A stretch of 35,022 nucleotides of DNA from Clostridia bacterium (GCA_017459565.1 JAFUCP010000006.1:1-35022); one strand, 5' to 3'; shown: positions 7,336 through 16,660, counted from the stretch's first letter. Notes: generated by a model not told the origin, from the letters alone. Made by a program: numbers and translations.

Positions 7336-7554
7336 ATGAAGAAGAGCTACAAGATCGAAGTGGACTGCGCGAACTGCGCGAACCTGATGGAGGAAGCGAC
7401 CAAAAAGACCGCGGGCGTGAAGGATTGTGTGGTAAGCTTTATGACCCAGAAGATGAAGGTGGAGTTTGAGGACGGCGCGGACGTGGATGCCACCATGCAG
7501 CAGGTGCTGAAAAACTGCAAAAAGGTGGAGAGCGATTGCGAAATCTTCCTTTAA
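7336..7554 (+). CDS. Soluble HMA-domain metal-binding protein
   Basis: A 72-residue stand-alone heavy-metal-associated domain with a beta-alpha-beta-beta-alpha-beta pattern. The metal site is DCANCAN with Cys11 and Cys14; the loop residue next to the pair is Asp10, as in Zn/Cd/Pb-type HMA domains rather than the Met/Thr of copper chaperones. GGAGG lies upstream of ATG 7336, which follows the repressor stop by 22 nt. The P1B ATPase encoded next has no N-terminal HMA domain, so this protein probably supplies that domain in trans, delivering metal to or regulating the pump. A second Cys-Lys-Lys and SDCEIFL at the C-terminus add further thiols. Confidence 0.88.
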   Translation: MKKSYKIEVDCANCANLMEEATKKTAGVKDCVVSFMTQKMKVEFEDGADVDATMQQVLKNCKKVESDCEIFL

Positions 7555-7713
7555 TTGATGGACGAACGCCGACCTGTTTGCCGGGGAAACGGCTAAGCTC
7601 CTGTAGCGGCCGAGTCTGCGCCGCGAGGATATGATGCTCTTTCTATGGGGCGAAGGGATTTCCCACGCCCGTGGGAACGGCTTCAAACACGAAATGAAGA
7701 GAAGGCGACCAGC
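7555..7713 (+). other. Long intercistronic gap before the ATPase gene
   Basis: A 159-nt gap between the HMA and ATPase genes. It contains GC-rich hairpins: GCGGC/GCCGC around 7606-7633 and a perfect 7-bp TTCCCAC/GTGGGAA stem at 7660-7677. No U-run and no promoter were seen. An in-frame ATG at 7645 would extend the ATPase by 23 unlikely residues. Confidence 0.4.
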
Positions 7714-9627
<1,914 letters not shown>

Positions 9628-9646
9628 GCCGCCGGGCAGATTGCGC

Positions 9647-9676
9647 TTGACTAATATCGGCCTGATCGTGTATGAT
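9647..9676 (+). promoter_or_regulatory. Promoter of the riboswitch-CDF unit
   Basis: -35 TTGACT (9647-9652), 18-nt spacer, -10 TATGAT (9671-9676). It lies just after the ATPase stop and about 10 nt before the riboswitch. Confidence 0.7.
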
Positions 9677-9682
9677 GGGGAA

Positions 9683-9780
9683 AATCTGAACAGGCATTCG
9701 GTTGCCGGGTCGCGTGCGCGACAGCGGAGGTATCTTGTCCGCGGGACAGTCATAGGCTGACATGTCCCGCGATTTTTTAT
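9683..9780 (+). promoter_or_regulatory. NiCo (czcD)-type riboswitch with terminator platform
   Basis: The leader contains the conserved strings of the NiCo riboswitch in order: CTGAACAGGCA (9686-9696), TGCCGGG (9703-9709), a TCGCG/CGCGA hairpin (9710-9721), a GCGGA/TCCGC helix (9724-9742) and a final GGGACAG (9743-9749). The 3' aptamer bases GCGGGACA (9741-9748) also pair with TGTCCCGC (9763-9770) to make a terminator ending in TTTTTT (9773-9778), so aptamer and terminator exclude each other. This class binds Co2+, Ni2+ and probably Fe2+, and typically precedes czcD-like CDF genes, exactly as here. The second helix is shorter than in structures I recall, so the match is good but not proven. 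Confidence 0.72.
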
Positions 9781-9827
9781 TCTGAACGGGATGTGCCGGA
9801 AGGCTTTGGAGACAGGAGGGGCTTTAT

Positions 9828-10700
9828 ATGAATGAAATGCCGAAGGAAGCGCTCCGGGTGTCCGGGGTCAGCATCCTCGTCAACCTGCTGCTGTCCGTCT
9901 GCAAGCTGGCGGCGGGGCTGATCGCGCGCTCCGGCGCAATGGTGTCGGACGCGGTCCATTCCGCGTCGGATATCTTCAGCACCGTCATCGTGGTGATCGG
10001 CGTGAAGCTGTCCGGCAAGGCCGCGGATCGGGAGCATCCCTACGGCCACGAGCGCATGGAGTGCGTGGCCGCTATCGTGCTGGCGGTGATCCTGCTCATC
10101 ACCGGGCTGTTCATCGGCTATGAGGGCGTGACGCGCATCCTGGACGCGGGGGAGCATCCCCTGCCGGTGCCGGGCGTGCTGGCGTTGGTGGCGGCGGCGG
10201 TATCCATCGCGGTCAAGGAGGCCATGTTCTGGTACACGCGCCATCATGCCCGCAGGCTGGGTTCGTCTGCGCTGATGGCGGACGCCTGGCACCATCGCTC
10301 CGACGCACTCAGCTCCGTGGGCGCGCTGGTGGGCATCGCCGGGGCGCGCATGGGCGTGCCGTTGCTGGACCCCCTGGCCAGCGTGGTCATCTGCGCGTTT
10401 ATCGCCAAGGCCGCCTTCGATATCTTCCGGGACGCCATCGACAAGATGGTGGACCACAGCGCGGACGCTGCCACCGAAGCGAAGGTGCGCGCCTGCGTGG
10501 AGGAACACGGCGACGTGCGGCGGGTGGACCTGCTGCGCACGCGGGAGTTCGGCAACCGGCTGTATGTGGAGCTGGAGATCGCCGTGGACGGGGAGCTGAG
10601 CCTGGAGCAAGCCCACGCCATTGCCGAGGATGTTCACGACGACGTGGAGCGTGCCTTTCCCCGCGTCAAGCACATCATGGTTCACGTCAATCCGGCGTGA
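9828..10700 (+). CDS. Cation diffusion facilitator (CDF) exporter, CzcD-like
   Basis: A 290-residue proton-coupled divalent metal exporter of the inner (cytoplasmic) membrane with six helices and a C-terminal regulatory ferredoxin-like domain. The transport site is visible: TM2 SDAVHSASD (Asp41, His44, Asp48) and TM5 DAWHHRSDA (His155, Asp159), an HxxxD/HxxxD pattern as in CzcD/ZitB. The EHPYGHERME loop after TM2 is also typical. The C-terminal domain (about 200-290) ends with HIMVHVNPA. ATG 9828 follows a GGAGG at 9816. The gene is preceded by a NiCo-type riboswitch, which suggests Co, Ni or Fe as physiological cargo. It has its own promoter and terminator but sits beside the ArsR-ATPase operon. 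Confidence 0.95.
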   Translation: MNEMPKEALRVSGVSILVNLLLSVCKLAAGLIARSGAMVSDAVHSASDIFSTVIVVIGVKLSGKAADREHPYGHERMECVAAIVLAVILLITGLFIGYEGVTRILDAGEHPLPVPGVLALVAAAVSIAVKEAMFWYTRHHARRLGSSALMADAWHHRSDALSSVGALVGIAGARMGVPLLDPLASVVICAFIAKAAFDIFRDAIDKMVDHSADAATEAKVRACVEEHGDVRRVDLLRTREFGNRLYVELEIAVDGELSLEQAHAIAEDVHDDVERAFPRVKHIMVHVNPA

Positions 10701-10710
10701 TGCGCGCCGC

Positions 10711-10756
10711 AATCCCGGGCGCGTCCGCCGTTGGAAGCGCCCGGGATTTGATTTTT
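10711..10756 (+). terminator. Intrinsic terminator of the CDF gene
   Basis: AATCCCGGGCGC (10711-10722) pairs perfectly with 10737-10748 over 12 bp, loop 14 nt, followed by TGATTTTT. Its T-tract overlaps the -35 region of the ruvC promoter. Confidence 0.88.
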
Positions 10757-10776
10757 AACCTCGCTTGTGGTATGAT
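10748..10776 (+). promoter_or_regulatory. Promoter of ruvC-ruvA
   Basis: -35 TTGATT (10748-10753), 17-nt spacer, -10 TATGAT (10771-10776) with an extended TGG before the -10. The -35 is built from the end of the preceding terminator. Confidence 0.7.
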
Positions 10777-10823
10777 TATATTCGGTCATTTCGCGGCATG
10801 GCCGCAGAGCGGGGGACAGAGGC

Positions 10824-11318
10824 ATGGTGATACTTGGCATCGACCCGGGCCTGGCGACGCTGGGCTACGGCGTAATCGAGGCGGACAATCAGAAGCGGCG
10901 CATGATCCAGTTCGGCACGCTCACCACGCCCGCCGGACAGCCCATGCCCCAGCGCCTGCGGGCCATCTATCAGGGCATGAACCAGCTGATGGACATCTAC
11001 CAGCCGGACGAGGTGGCCTTTGAGGAGCTTTTCTTTTCCAAAAACATCACCACGGGCATTGCCGTGAGTCACGCCCGCGGCGTGGCGCTGCTGGCTGTGG
11101 TTCAGCGCACCGACAATCTGTATGAGTATACGCCCATGCAAATCAAGCAGGCTGTGACCGGCTGGGGCGGCGCGGACAAGCACCAGGTGCAGATGATGGT
11201 GAAAATGCTGCTGAATATGAAGGAGATCGCCCGCCCGGACGACGCCGCCGACGCCCTGGCCGTCGCCCTCACCCACGCCAACAGCATGAATATGAAGAAG
11301 ATGTTCAGGATCAAATAA
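10824..11318 (+). CDS. ruvC: Crossover junction endodeoxyribonuclease RuvC
   Basis: RuvC resolves Holliday junctions by symmetric strand cleavage together with RuvAB. The 164-residue protein has the RNase H-like catalytic set: Asp7 (ILGIDPGLATLGYG), Glu67 (VAFEELFF), Asp140 and Asp143 (RPDDAADALAVALTHA). Length is typical. ATG 10824 has GGGGGACAGAGG just upstream. It is followed 69 nt later by ruvA, the usual order, but ruvB is not in the window. Confidence 0.97.
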   Translation: MVILGIDPGLATLGYGVIEADNQKRRMIQFGTLTTPAGQPMPQRLRAIYQGMNQLMDIYQPDEVAFEELFFSKNITTGIAVSHARGVALLAVVQRTDNLYEYTPMQIKQAVTGWGGADKHQVQMMVKMLLNMKEIARPDDAADALAVALTHANSMNMKKMFRIK

Positions 11319-11387
11319 GCGCAGCCTGTGCGCCGCAGAGCCGGGGAACGCCCCCCGCGCCGCCTGCCAAATGAACGGAGGGATGCA

Positions 11388-11978
11388 ATGTTTGCCCATT
11401 TTGAAGGCGTCGTCGCTGAAAAGACCGCCGATTCCATCGTGTTGGACGTGAACGGCGTGGGTTATTTGCTGTATGTCAGCGGAGCGACGCTGTCCATGGC
11501 CCCCTCGGTGGGGGAGCGCATGAAGCTGTACAGCGTGCTAAATGTGCGCGAGGACGCCATGGAGCTGTTTGGCTTCTACAGCCGGGAGGAAAAGAGCATG
11601 TATGAGCGGCTCAAGGGCGTCAGCGGCGTCGGCAGTCGCACGGCGCTGCAAATCCTTTCCGCCATGAGTGTGCGCGATCTGTCCCTGGCGCTGGTATCGG
11701 GGGACGCGAACGCTCTGACCCGGGTGCCCGGCATCGGCAAAAAGACGGCCCAGCGGCTGGTGCTGGAGTTGAAGGACAAGGTGGAGGACGGCCAGCTGAC
11801 CGGCAGTGGCGCCGGCGTGGCGCCGAAGTCCGCCGCGGGCCCGGAGTCCGAGGCCGTGGCCGCGCTGGTGGCGCTGGGCTACAGCGCGTCGGAGGCCGCC
11901 AGGGCCGTCTCCCGGGTGGCGGGTCAGACGGAGAAATCCGACGAGATGATCTTCCTGGCTCTCAAAAGTCTCGGGTAA
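11388..11978 (+). CDS. ruvA: Holliday junction DNA helicase subunit RuvA
   Basis: RuvA binds the four-way junction and loads the RuvB motor for branch migration. The 196-residue protein has the N-terminal OB fold (FEGVVAEKTADSIVLDVNGV), two helix-hairpin-helix motifs (LKGVSGVGSRTALQIL and LTRVPGIGKKTAQRLVLELK) and the C-terminal RuvB-binding domain (EAVAALVALGYSASEA). ATG 11388 is preceded by GGAGGG; an out-of-frame ATG at 11383 overlaps. In most Clostridia ruvB follows; here a histidine kinase-like gene does, so RuvB must be encoded elsewhere. Confidence 0.97.
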   Translation: MFAHFEGVVAEKTADSIVLDVNGVGYLLYVSGATLSMAPSVGERMKLYSVLNVREDAMELFGFYSREEKSMYERLKGVSGVGSRTALQILSAMSVRDLSLALVSGDANALTRVPGIGKKTAQRLVLELKDKVEDGQLTGSGAGVAPKSAAGPESEAVAALVALGYSASEAARAVSRVAGQTEKSDEMIFLALKSLG

Positions 11979-12002
11979 TTTCTGAATGGAGCGACATATT
12001 TT

Positions 12003-12046
12003 TCACCTTCCCGCATATATAGTGCTATATAAACGTGGGAAGGTGA
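12003..12046 (+). promoter_or_regulatory. Hairpin masking the ribosome binding site of the kinase gene
   Basis: TCACCTTCCC (12003-12012) pairs perfectly with GGGAAGGTGA (12037-12046), and an inner TATATA/TATATA helix (12016-12021 with 12026-12031) continues it. The 3' arm is the Shine-Dalgarno of the next gene (ATG 12051). It may block translation or, with the following TTTT, weaken read-through from ruvA. Confidence 0.7.
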
Positions 12047-12050
12047 TTTT

Positions 12051-12695
12051 ATGTGGACGACGGAGGTCGAGTTGGCGCACGACCTGAGGATGCCGCTGCA
12101 GCTGATCAGCTCCAGCGCGCAAATGCTCAAGCAATCCCTGGACGATCCCTCGCTGGACGGCAGAGCCTACGCGGATATACTGCTCTCCTCCGTCGACCAG
12201 CTCCAGCGGCTGCTGGGCGGCGCGCTGGCGGGGGAAAAGCCCAGGTTTAAAAATGCCGATATCACGGCGCGGGTGCGCCAGCTGTGCCAAAGCTGCCGGC
12301 CCTATGCCGAGCAAAGGGGCGTGGCGCTGCGCTATGCCGCAAACACGGGGACGCTGCTGCTGGCGCTGGACGAGGAGCTGCTTTCCCGCGCCCTGCTGAA
12401 CCTGATTTCAAATGCCCTGCGCTTCACGCCTGCGGGCGGCGAGATTCGCGTGGAGCTGGCAGCGCTGGGAGATTTTGTGGAGATCAGCGTTGTGGACAGC
12501 GGCGCGGGCATATCGCCCCAGCGCCAGACACGGGTGTTCCAATGGGGCGAGAGCGAGGGCGGTCACGGCTATGGCCTGCCCATTGCCCGCCGCTGCGCCC
12601 GCGCTCTGGGCGGAGAGCTGACGCTGCGCTCCGCGCCGGGGCAGGGCAGCGCGTTTACGCTCCGGCTGCCGGTGCGCTCGGTTGACGCCGGTTGA
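12051..12695 (+). CDS. Sensorless soluble histidine kinase core
   Basis: A 214-residue protein made only of the two-component kinase core. The H-box is at the very N-terminus (LAHDLRMPLQLISSSAQML, His10). After a dimerisation helix pair comes the HATPase domain with N-box NLISNALRFTP, G1 DSGAGIS and G2 GHGYGLPIARR. No sensor, HAMP or membrane segment is present, and there is no response regulator nearby. The start is fixed by GGAAGGTGA 4 nt before ATG 12051; there is no room for an upstream domain since ruvA ends at 11978. It may act as a cytosolic kinase or phosphatase for an unlinked regulator, or as an ATP-binding switch. The basis is motif recognition; the partner is unknown. Confidence 0.85.
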   Translation: MWTTEVELAHDLRMPLQLISSSAQMLKQSLDDPSLDGRAYADILLSSVDQLQRLLGGALAGEKPRFKNADITARVRQLCQSCRPYAEQRGVALRYAANTGTLLLALDEELLSRALLNLISNALRFTPAGGEIRVELAALGDFVEISVVDSGAGISPQRQTRVFQWGESEGGHGYGLPIARRCARALGGELTLRSAPGQGSAFTLRLPVRSVDAG

Positions 12696-12701
12696 TATAA
12701 A

Positions 12702-12745
12702 GAGGGCCTGCCTCAATCCCCTTTCGGGATTTGAGACAGGCCCTC
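12702..12745. terminator. Long terminator hairpin after the kinase gene
   Basis: Arms 12702-12720 and 12726-12745 pair over about 18 bp with one mismatch and one bulge (GAGGGCCTG with CAGGCCCTC at the base), with a CTTTC loop. It lies just after the kinase stop and can work for either strand. GGCCTGCCTC-type arms are common in Clostridia terminators. Confidence 0.75.
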
Positions 12746-12761
12746 AGACCGCTGACAAAGC

Positions 12762-12819
12762 CCGCAAACGCAAAATTCCCGGCCGATCAAGGAGCATTGG
12801 CAGGGATTTTTGCTTGCGG
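12762..12819. terminator. Imperfect hairpin in the convergent gap
   Basis: CCGCAAACGCAAAATTCCC (12762-12780) pairs imperfectly with 12803-12819. With the hairpin at 12702-12745 it fills the 252-nt gap between the convergent kinase and hydrolase genes; no gene is supportable in 12696-12947. Confidence 0.45.
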
Positions 12820-12947
12820 CGTTGGCATCGCCTGCGAAATGCGGTCATTTACTGCCAGGTAAACTCCCTTTTTTGCCGGCTCGCCGCCTTGCCTTGCGGG
12901 CTTTTTTCAACGGCCTGTCAGTTTTGTCTGACCCGCACTTGCCTGAT

Positions 12948-13814
12948 TCAAATGAACCGCCTGAAGAAATCACATTCCTCGTCGTTGCACATGCTGCCCT
13001 CCTTCAGCCGCATGTCGCAGTGGAACACGTGCCCCAGACGCGCGCTGCCGCCGTAGTAGCGATAGACGAAGGGCACGTCCAGCTCCGCCAGCCGCGCGGC
13101 CAGCACCGGGGCCTGGGGCTTCAGAAAGTCGTCGTTGCTGGTCATGATGAAGGTGGGCGGGAAGGCGGCGTTCATGTGCCCGAGGGGGCTGATGAGGTCC
13201 AGCTCCTCCGGCGTGCCGCCGCCGGGCATGAGCGCGCTGATCGCGGATTCGCGCCCGGGGCTGTCCATGAGGTAAGCGCCGCAGTTCAGCGCCACGGCGG
13301 TGGGAATGAAGCCCTCGGGCGGGGCGAAGGCATAGCTTGCGGCGTATTCGGGGTTGGCGCAGATACAGCAATAGATGGCCAGCATGTGCGCCCCCGCGGA
13401 ATCGCCCACGGCAAAGACGTGCCGCGTGTCCAGACCGTAGGCATCCGCCCGGTCAAACACCCAGCGGAACACGGCGTTGGTATCCTCCATGGAGGCGGGG
13501 TATTTCCATTCCGGTGCCAGGCGATAGGAGAAGTTGACCACCGCGAAGCCCCGCTGGGCGAGGCTCATGCAGTAATACTGGTAACGCTCCTTGTCGCCGT
13601 AGACCCATCCGCCGCCGTGAACGCTCACGATTACAGGCAGCCTGCGCCCCGCGGAGGCTTTGGGACGGTACACGTCCAGCGCCTGCCAGGGGGAGCTGTC
13701 TGCGTAGGAGATGTCGTCGAAGCGCAGAATGTCGTCGGGCGTGGTGAGCCCGGCGTCCCGGATATCGTCGCTGGCCTTGAAGCGGGCGCGAATTTCATCA
13801 CTGTAGCCGGACAT
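12948..13814 (-). CDS. Alpha/beta hydrolase (HSL/acetyl-esterase type)
   Basis: A 288-residue cytosolic carboxylesterase-like enzyme of the hormone-sensitive lipase group. The oxyanion-hole motif HGGGW is at 66-70, the nucleophile Ser139 is in GDSAGAHM, the acid is Asp228/229 (TSNDDFLKP) and the base is probably His262 (ARLGHVFH). All catalytic parts are present. ATG 13814 has GGGGAGGTAA overlapping the end of the upstream transporter gene (4-nt gap), so it is the third gene of a MATE-CstA-hydrolase operon. It may hydrolyse an ester or N-acetyl-type substrate linked to the transporter cargo, but the substrate cannot be read from sequence. Confidence 0.9.
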   Translation of the reverse strand: MSGYSDEIRARFKASDDIRDAGLTTPDDILRFDDISYADSSPWQALDVYRPKASAGRRLPVIVSVHGGGWVYGDKERYQYYCMSLAQRGFAVVNFSYRLAPEWKYPASMEDTNAVFRWVFDRADAYGLDTRHVFAVGDSAGAHMLAIYCCICANPEYAASYAFAPPEGFIPTAVALNCGAYLMDSPGRESAISALMPGGGTPEELDLISPLGHMNAAFPPTFIMTSNDDFLKPQAPVLAARLAELDVPFVYRYYGGSARLGHVFHCDMRLKEGSMCNDEECDFFRRFI

Positions 13815-13818
13815 GCGC

Positions 13819-15252
13819 TTACCTCCCCTTTCGCGGCAGGGCGCGGGCGTTGTTGCGGGAAAGCAGCACCCCGTACAGTGCCAGCAGCGCCGCGGCGAAG
13901 CAGATGCCCACGGGATAGCCGATGGCGGCGGACAGGCGGAAGCCCTCGTTGGCCATGAGGATATAGGTCATGCTCACGGCAGACATGAAGGCCGCGGGCA
14001 GCGCGGTGATCAGCGAGGCGAAGCGCTTTTCGTTGTTTTTCATCAGATAGGACGTGGCCACCCACAGGCTGACCATGGCCAGTGTCTGGTTACTCCAGGA
14101 GAAATAGCGCCACAGCACGTTGAAGTCCAGCTGCGTCAGCACCGAACCCAGCGCCAGCAGCGGCAGCGTGATGATCAGCCTGTTTTTAATCTTCTTCTGG
14201 TCCAGGCCCGTCATTTCGGCCAGGATCAGTCGGGCGCTGCGGAAGGCAGTGTCGCCGGAGGTGATGGGGCAGGCGATGACGCCCACGATAGCCAGGATGC
14301 CGCCCACGTTTCCCAGCATCCCGGTGGAAATATCGTACACCACGCCGGACTGTCCGAGACTTGACAGCGCCTGGTTCAGCCCGCCGGTGGCGCCGTAGAA
14401 GGCCACGCCGCCCGCGGCCCAGATCAGCGCGATGACGGATTCGCTGAGCATGGCGCCGTAGAAGATCTTCCGGCCCTGCTTTTCAGAGGTGATGCACTTG
14501 GAAATCATGGGGGACTGGGTGGCATGGAAGCCGGAAATCGCGCCGCAGGCCACCGTGACAAACATGTAAGGCCACACGGGCAGTCCCTCCGGGTGCAGGT
14601 TTGCCAGACTCAGTTCCGGCACGGTATAGCCGCCGATGAAGATGCCGGAGAGAATGCCCAGCGCCATGGTGATCAGCACGACGCCGAACACCGGATACAG
14701 CCGCCCGATGATCTTGTCGATGGGCAGCAGCGTGGCCAGAATGTAATAGATCAGTATAACCACGATCCAGAAGGTGGTGTTCAGAGCATCGGGAGTCAGC
14801 CGGGCGATCAGCGCGGCGGGGCTGGTGACGAAAACCGTGCCCGTCAAAAGCAGCAGCACCACGGAGAATATGCGCATGATCCACCGCGCGGCGCCGCCCA
14901 GGTAGATGCCGGAAAGCTCCGCGATGGAGCTGCCGTCGTGGCGCTCAGAGATCATGCCGGTCATATAATCGTGTACGCCGCCGCCCAGCACCGCGCCGAA
15001 GGTGATCCACAGGAACACCACGGGCCCGAAGCAAGCGCCCATCAGCGCGCCGAAGATCGGCCCGGTGCCCGCGATGTTGAGCAGCTGCACCAAAAAGGCC
15101 TTCCAGGTCTTCATGGGCACGAAGTCCACGCCGTCCTCCAGACGGTAGGCGGGGGTCTGCCGGTCGTCGGGACCGAACACGTGGTCTACCGCCCTGCCGT
15201 AGAGCGCGTAGCCGAGAATGAGCATCAAGAATGTCGACAACAGTGAAATCAA
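13819..15252 (-). CDS. CstA-family carbon starvation/peptide transporter
   Basis: A 477-residue polytopic membrane protein of the CstA/BtsT family, members of which import pyruvate or peptides. Diagnostic stretches are LLNIAGTGPIFGALMGACFG and ITFGAVLGGGVHDYMTGM near the N-terminus and ACGAISGFHATQSPMISK in the middle. It is shorter than the roughly 700-residue Escherichia coli CstA, as in many Firmicutes. The start is TTG 15252, supported by GGAGG 9 nt upstream; the next in-frame ATG is at 15225 and lacks a good site. The start lies 1 nt after the MATE stop, and the stop is 4 nt before the hydrolase start, so the three genes are one operon. Confidence 0.92.
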   Translation of the reverse strand: MISLLSTFLMLILGYALYGRAVDHVFGPDDRQTPAYRLEDGVDFVPMKTWKAFLVQLLNIAGTGPIFGALMGACFGPVVFLWITFGAVLGGGVHDYMTGMISERHDGSSIAELSGIYLGGAARWIMRIFSVVLLLLTGTVFVTSPAALIARLTPDALNTTFWIVVILIYYILATLLPIDKIIGRLYPVFGVVLITMALGILSGIFIGGYTVPELSLANLHPEGLPVWPYMFVTVACGAISGFHATQSPMISKCITSEKQGRKIFYGAMLSESVIALIWAAGGVAFYGATGGLNQALSSLGQSGVVYDISTGMLGNVGGILAIVGVIACPITSGDTAFRSARLILAEMTGLDQKKIKNRLIITLPLLALGSVLTQLDFNVLWRYFSWSNQTLAMVSLWVATSYLMKNNEKRFASLITALPAAFMSAVSMTYILMANEGFRLSAAIGYPVGICFAAALLALYGVLLSRNNARALPRKGR

Positions 15253-15253
15253 G

Positions 15254-16624
15254 TCAAATCGCCTCCGTGTGTTTCTTTTTTCCCCATCGGATGAAATAAT
15301 AGGTGACCTCTATGGCGCAGCAGCACATCCAGCCCACCGGGTATCCAAAGCCCACCAGCCGCGGCGTATTGGCGACAAAGCGGGTGATGATGAACAGATA
15401 GATTTGCCGGATGGCCACAAAGGACAGCAGCATGATGAACATGGGCCCCTGGGAATCGCCGCGCCCGCGCAGGGCCCCCGCGAGGGTGTGGTTGACGCAG
15501 TTGAACAGCAGAAAGAAGGTGTTCATTCGCATGAACAGCACGCCGAATTCGATTACGGAGGCGTCCTGGCTGAACAGTCCCACGGCGGCGGGAGCGAAGA
15601 TCACCAGCACGACGGCGATTACCGCCGTGATGCCCACGGAAAGCAGGATCGTGTCCCGGGTGCCGCGGTTGGCGCGCTCATATTGCTTCGCGCCGATGTT
15701 CTGGCCCACGAAGGTGGTGGCGGCCAGGGCGGTGGACTGCATGGGCAGCATGATGAACTGATCCAGCTTGTTGTAACAGCTCCAGCCCGCCATACAGCTT
15801 GAACCAAAGAAGTTGATGTAGGATTGCACGAACACGTTGGAAAACGCCGTGATGACAGACTGTATGCCCGCGGGCAGGCCCACGGAAAAGATGCGCCGCA
15901 GCACGGGCCCGTCGATGCGCAAATCCCGCCAGGTCAGCCGGTAGATATCCCTGGTGCGCGTCAGCAGCCGCAGCGTCAGCGCCGCGGATATGAACTGGGA
16001 GATGATGGTGGCGTTGGCCACGCCCGCGATGCCGGCCTTGAGGACGATGACAAAGACCAGATCCAGCACGATGTTCAGAAGGCTGGTCAGTATCAAAAAC
16101 ATCAGTGGCCGGGTGGTGTCGCCCACAGCCCGCAGGATGCCGCTGCCGATGTTGTAGACCAGCAGACCCGACATACCCCAGAAGTAGATGGTCAGATAGG
16201 TGACGGAGTCCTCAAGCACGTCGTCCGGCGTACTCATCAGCCGCAGCATGGGTCTGACGCTGAGAATGCCCACGGCGGTGAACAGCCCGCACAGCACGAA
16301 GGTCATGCACATGGTGGTTTCGATGGCGGTGTGGAGCCGCTCCATGTCCCGCGCGCCGAAGTGCTGGGCGATGACCACGCCCGCGCCCACAGAAAAACCG
16401 TTGAAGAAGAAAACCAGCATGTTGACGATCATCGTCGTGGAGCCCACGGCGGCCAGCGCTTCCTTGCCCACGAAGTTGCCCACCACAATGCTGTCCACGG
16501 TGTTGTAGAGCATCTGGAACACGTTTCCCAGCATCAGGGGCAGCGAAAACAGGATGATTTGCCGGACGATGGAGCCGCTGGTCATGTCCCGGGCCGTGGA
16601 TTTTTTGCCCCGCGCCAATGCCAT
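15254..16624 (-). CDS. MATE-family multidrug efflux protein
   Basis: A 456-residue, 12-helix cation-coupled exporter of the MATE family (DinF/NorM group). Typical stretches are IILFSLPLMLGNVFQMLYN and VDSIVVGNFVGKEALAAVG, with the second bundle beginning around IFSVGLPAGIQSVITAFSN. ATG 16624 is preferred because AGAGGG lies about 9 nt upstream; an in-frame ATG at 16642 has no ribosome binding site and is only about 12 nt from the predicted transcription start. It is the first gene of an operon with CstA-like and esterase genes. Cargo is unknown; the grouping hints at export of a compound or metabolite. Confidence 0.93.
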   Translation of the reverse strand: MALARGKKSTARDMTSGSIVRQIILFSLPLMLGNVFQMLYNTVDSIVVGNFVGKEALAAVGSTTMIVNMLVFFFNGFSVGAGVVIAQHFGARDMERLHTAIETTMCMTFVLCGLFTAVGILSVRPMLRLMSTPDDVLEDSVTYLTIYFWGMSGLLVYNIGSGILRAVGDTTRPLMFLILTSLLNIVLDLVFVIVLKAGIAGVANATIISQFISAALTLRLLTRTRDIYRLTWRDLRIDGPVLRRIFSVGLPAGIQSVITAFSNVFVQSYINFFGSSCMAGWSCYNKLDQFIMLPMQSTALAATTFVGQNIGAKQYERANRGTRDTILLSVGITAVIAVVLVIFAPAAVGLFSQDASVIEFGVLFMRMNTFFLLFNCVNHTLAGALRGRGDSQGPMFIMLLSFVAIRQIYLFIITRFVANTPRLVGFGYPVGWMCCCAIEVTYYFIRWGKKKHTEAI

Positions 16625-16660
16625 GCCATCGCCCTCTTCCATTTGAAATCGTCTCTGTCA

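Noticed and set aside
7645..7713. ATPase start at ATG 7645
   Set aside because: Adds 23 residues rich in Arg with no homology and only a weak GAGGAT upstream; ATG 7714 has a better ribosome binding site.
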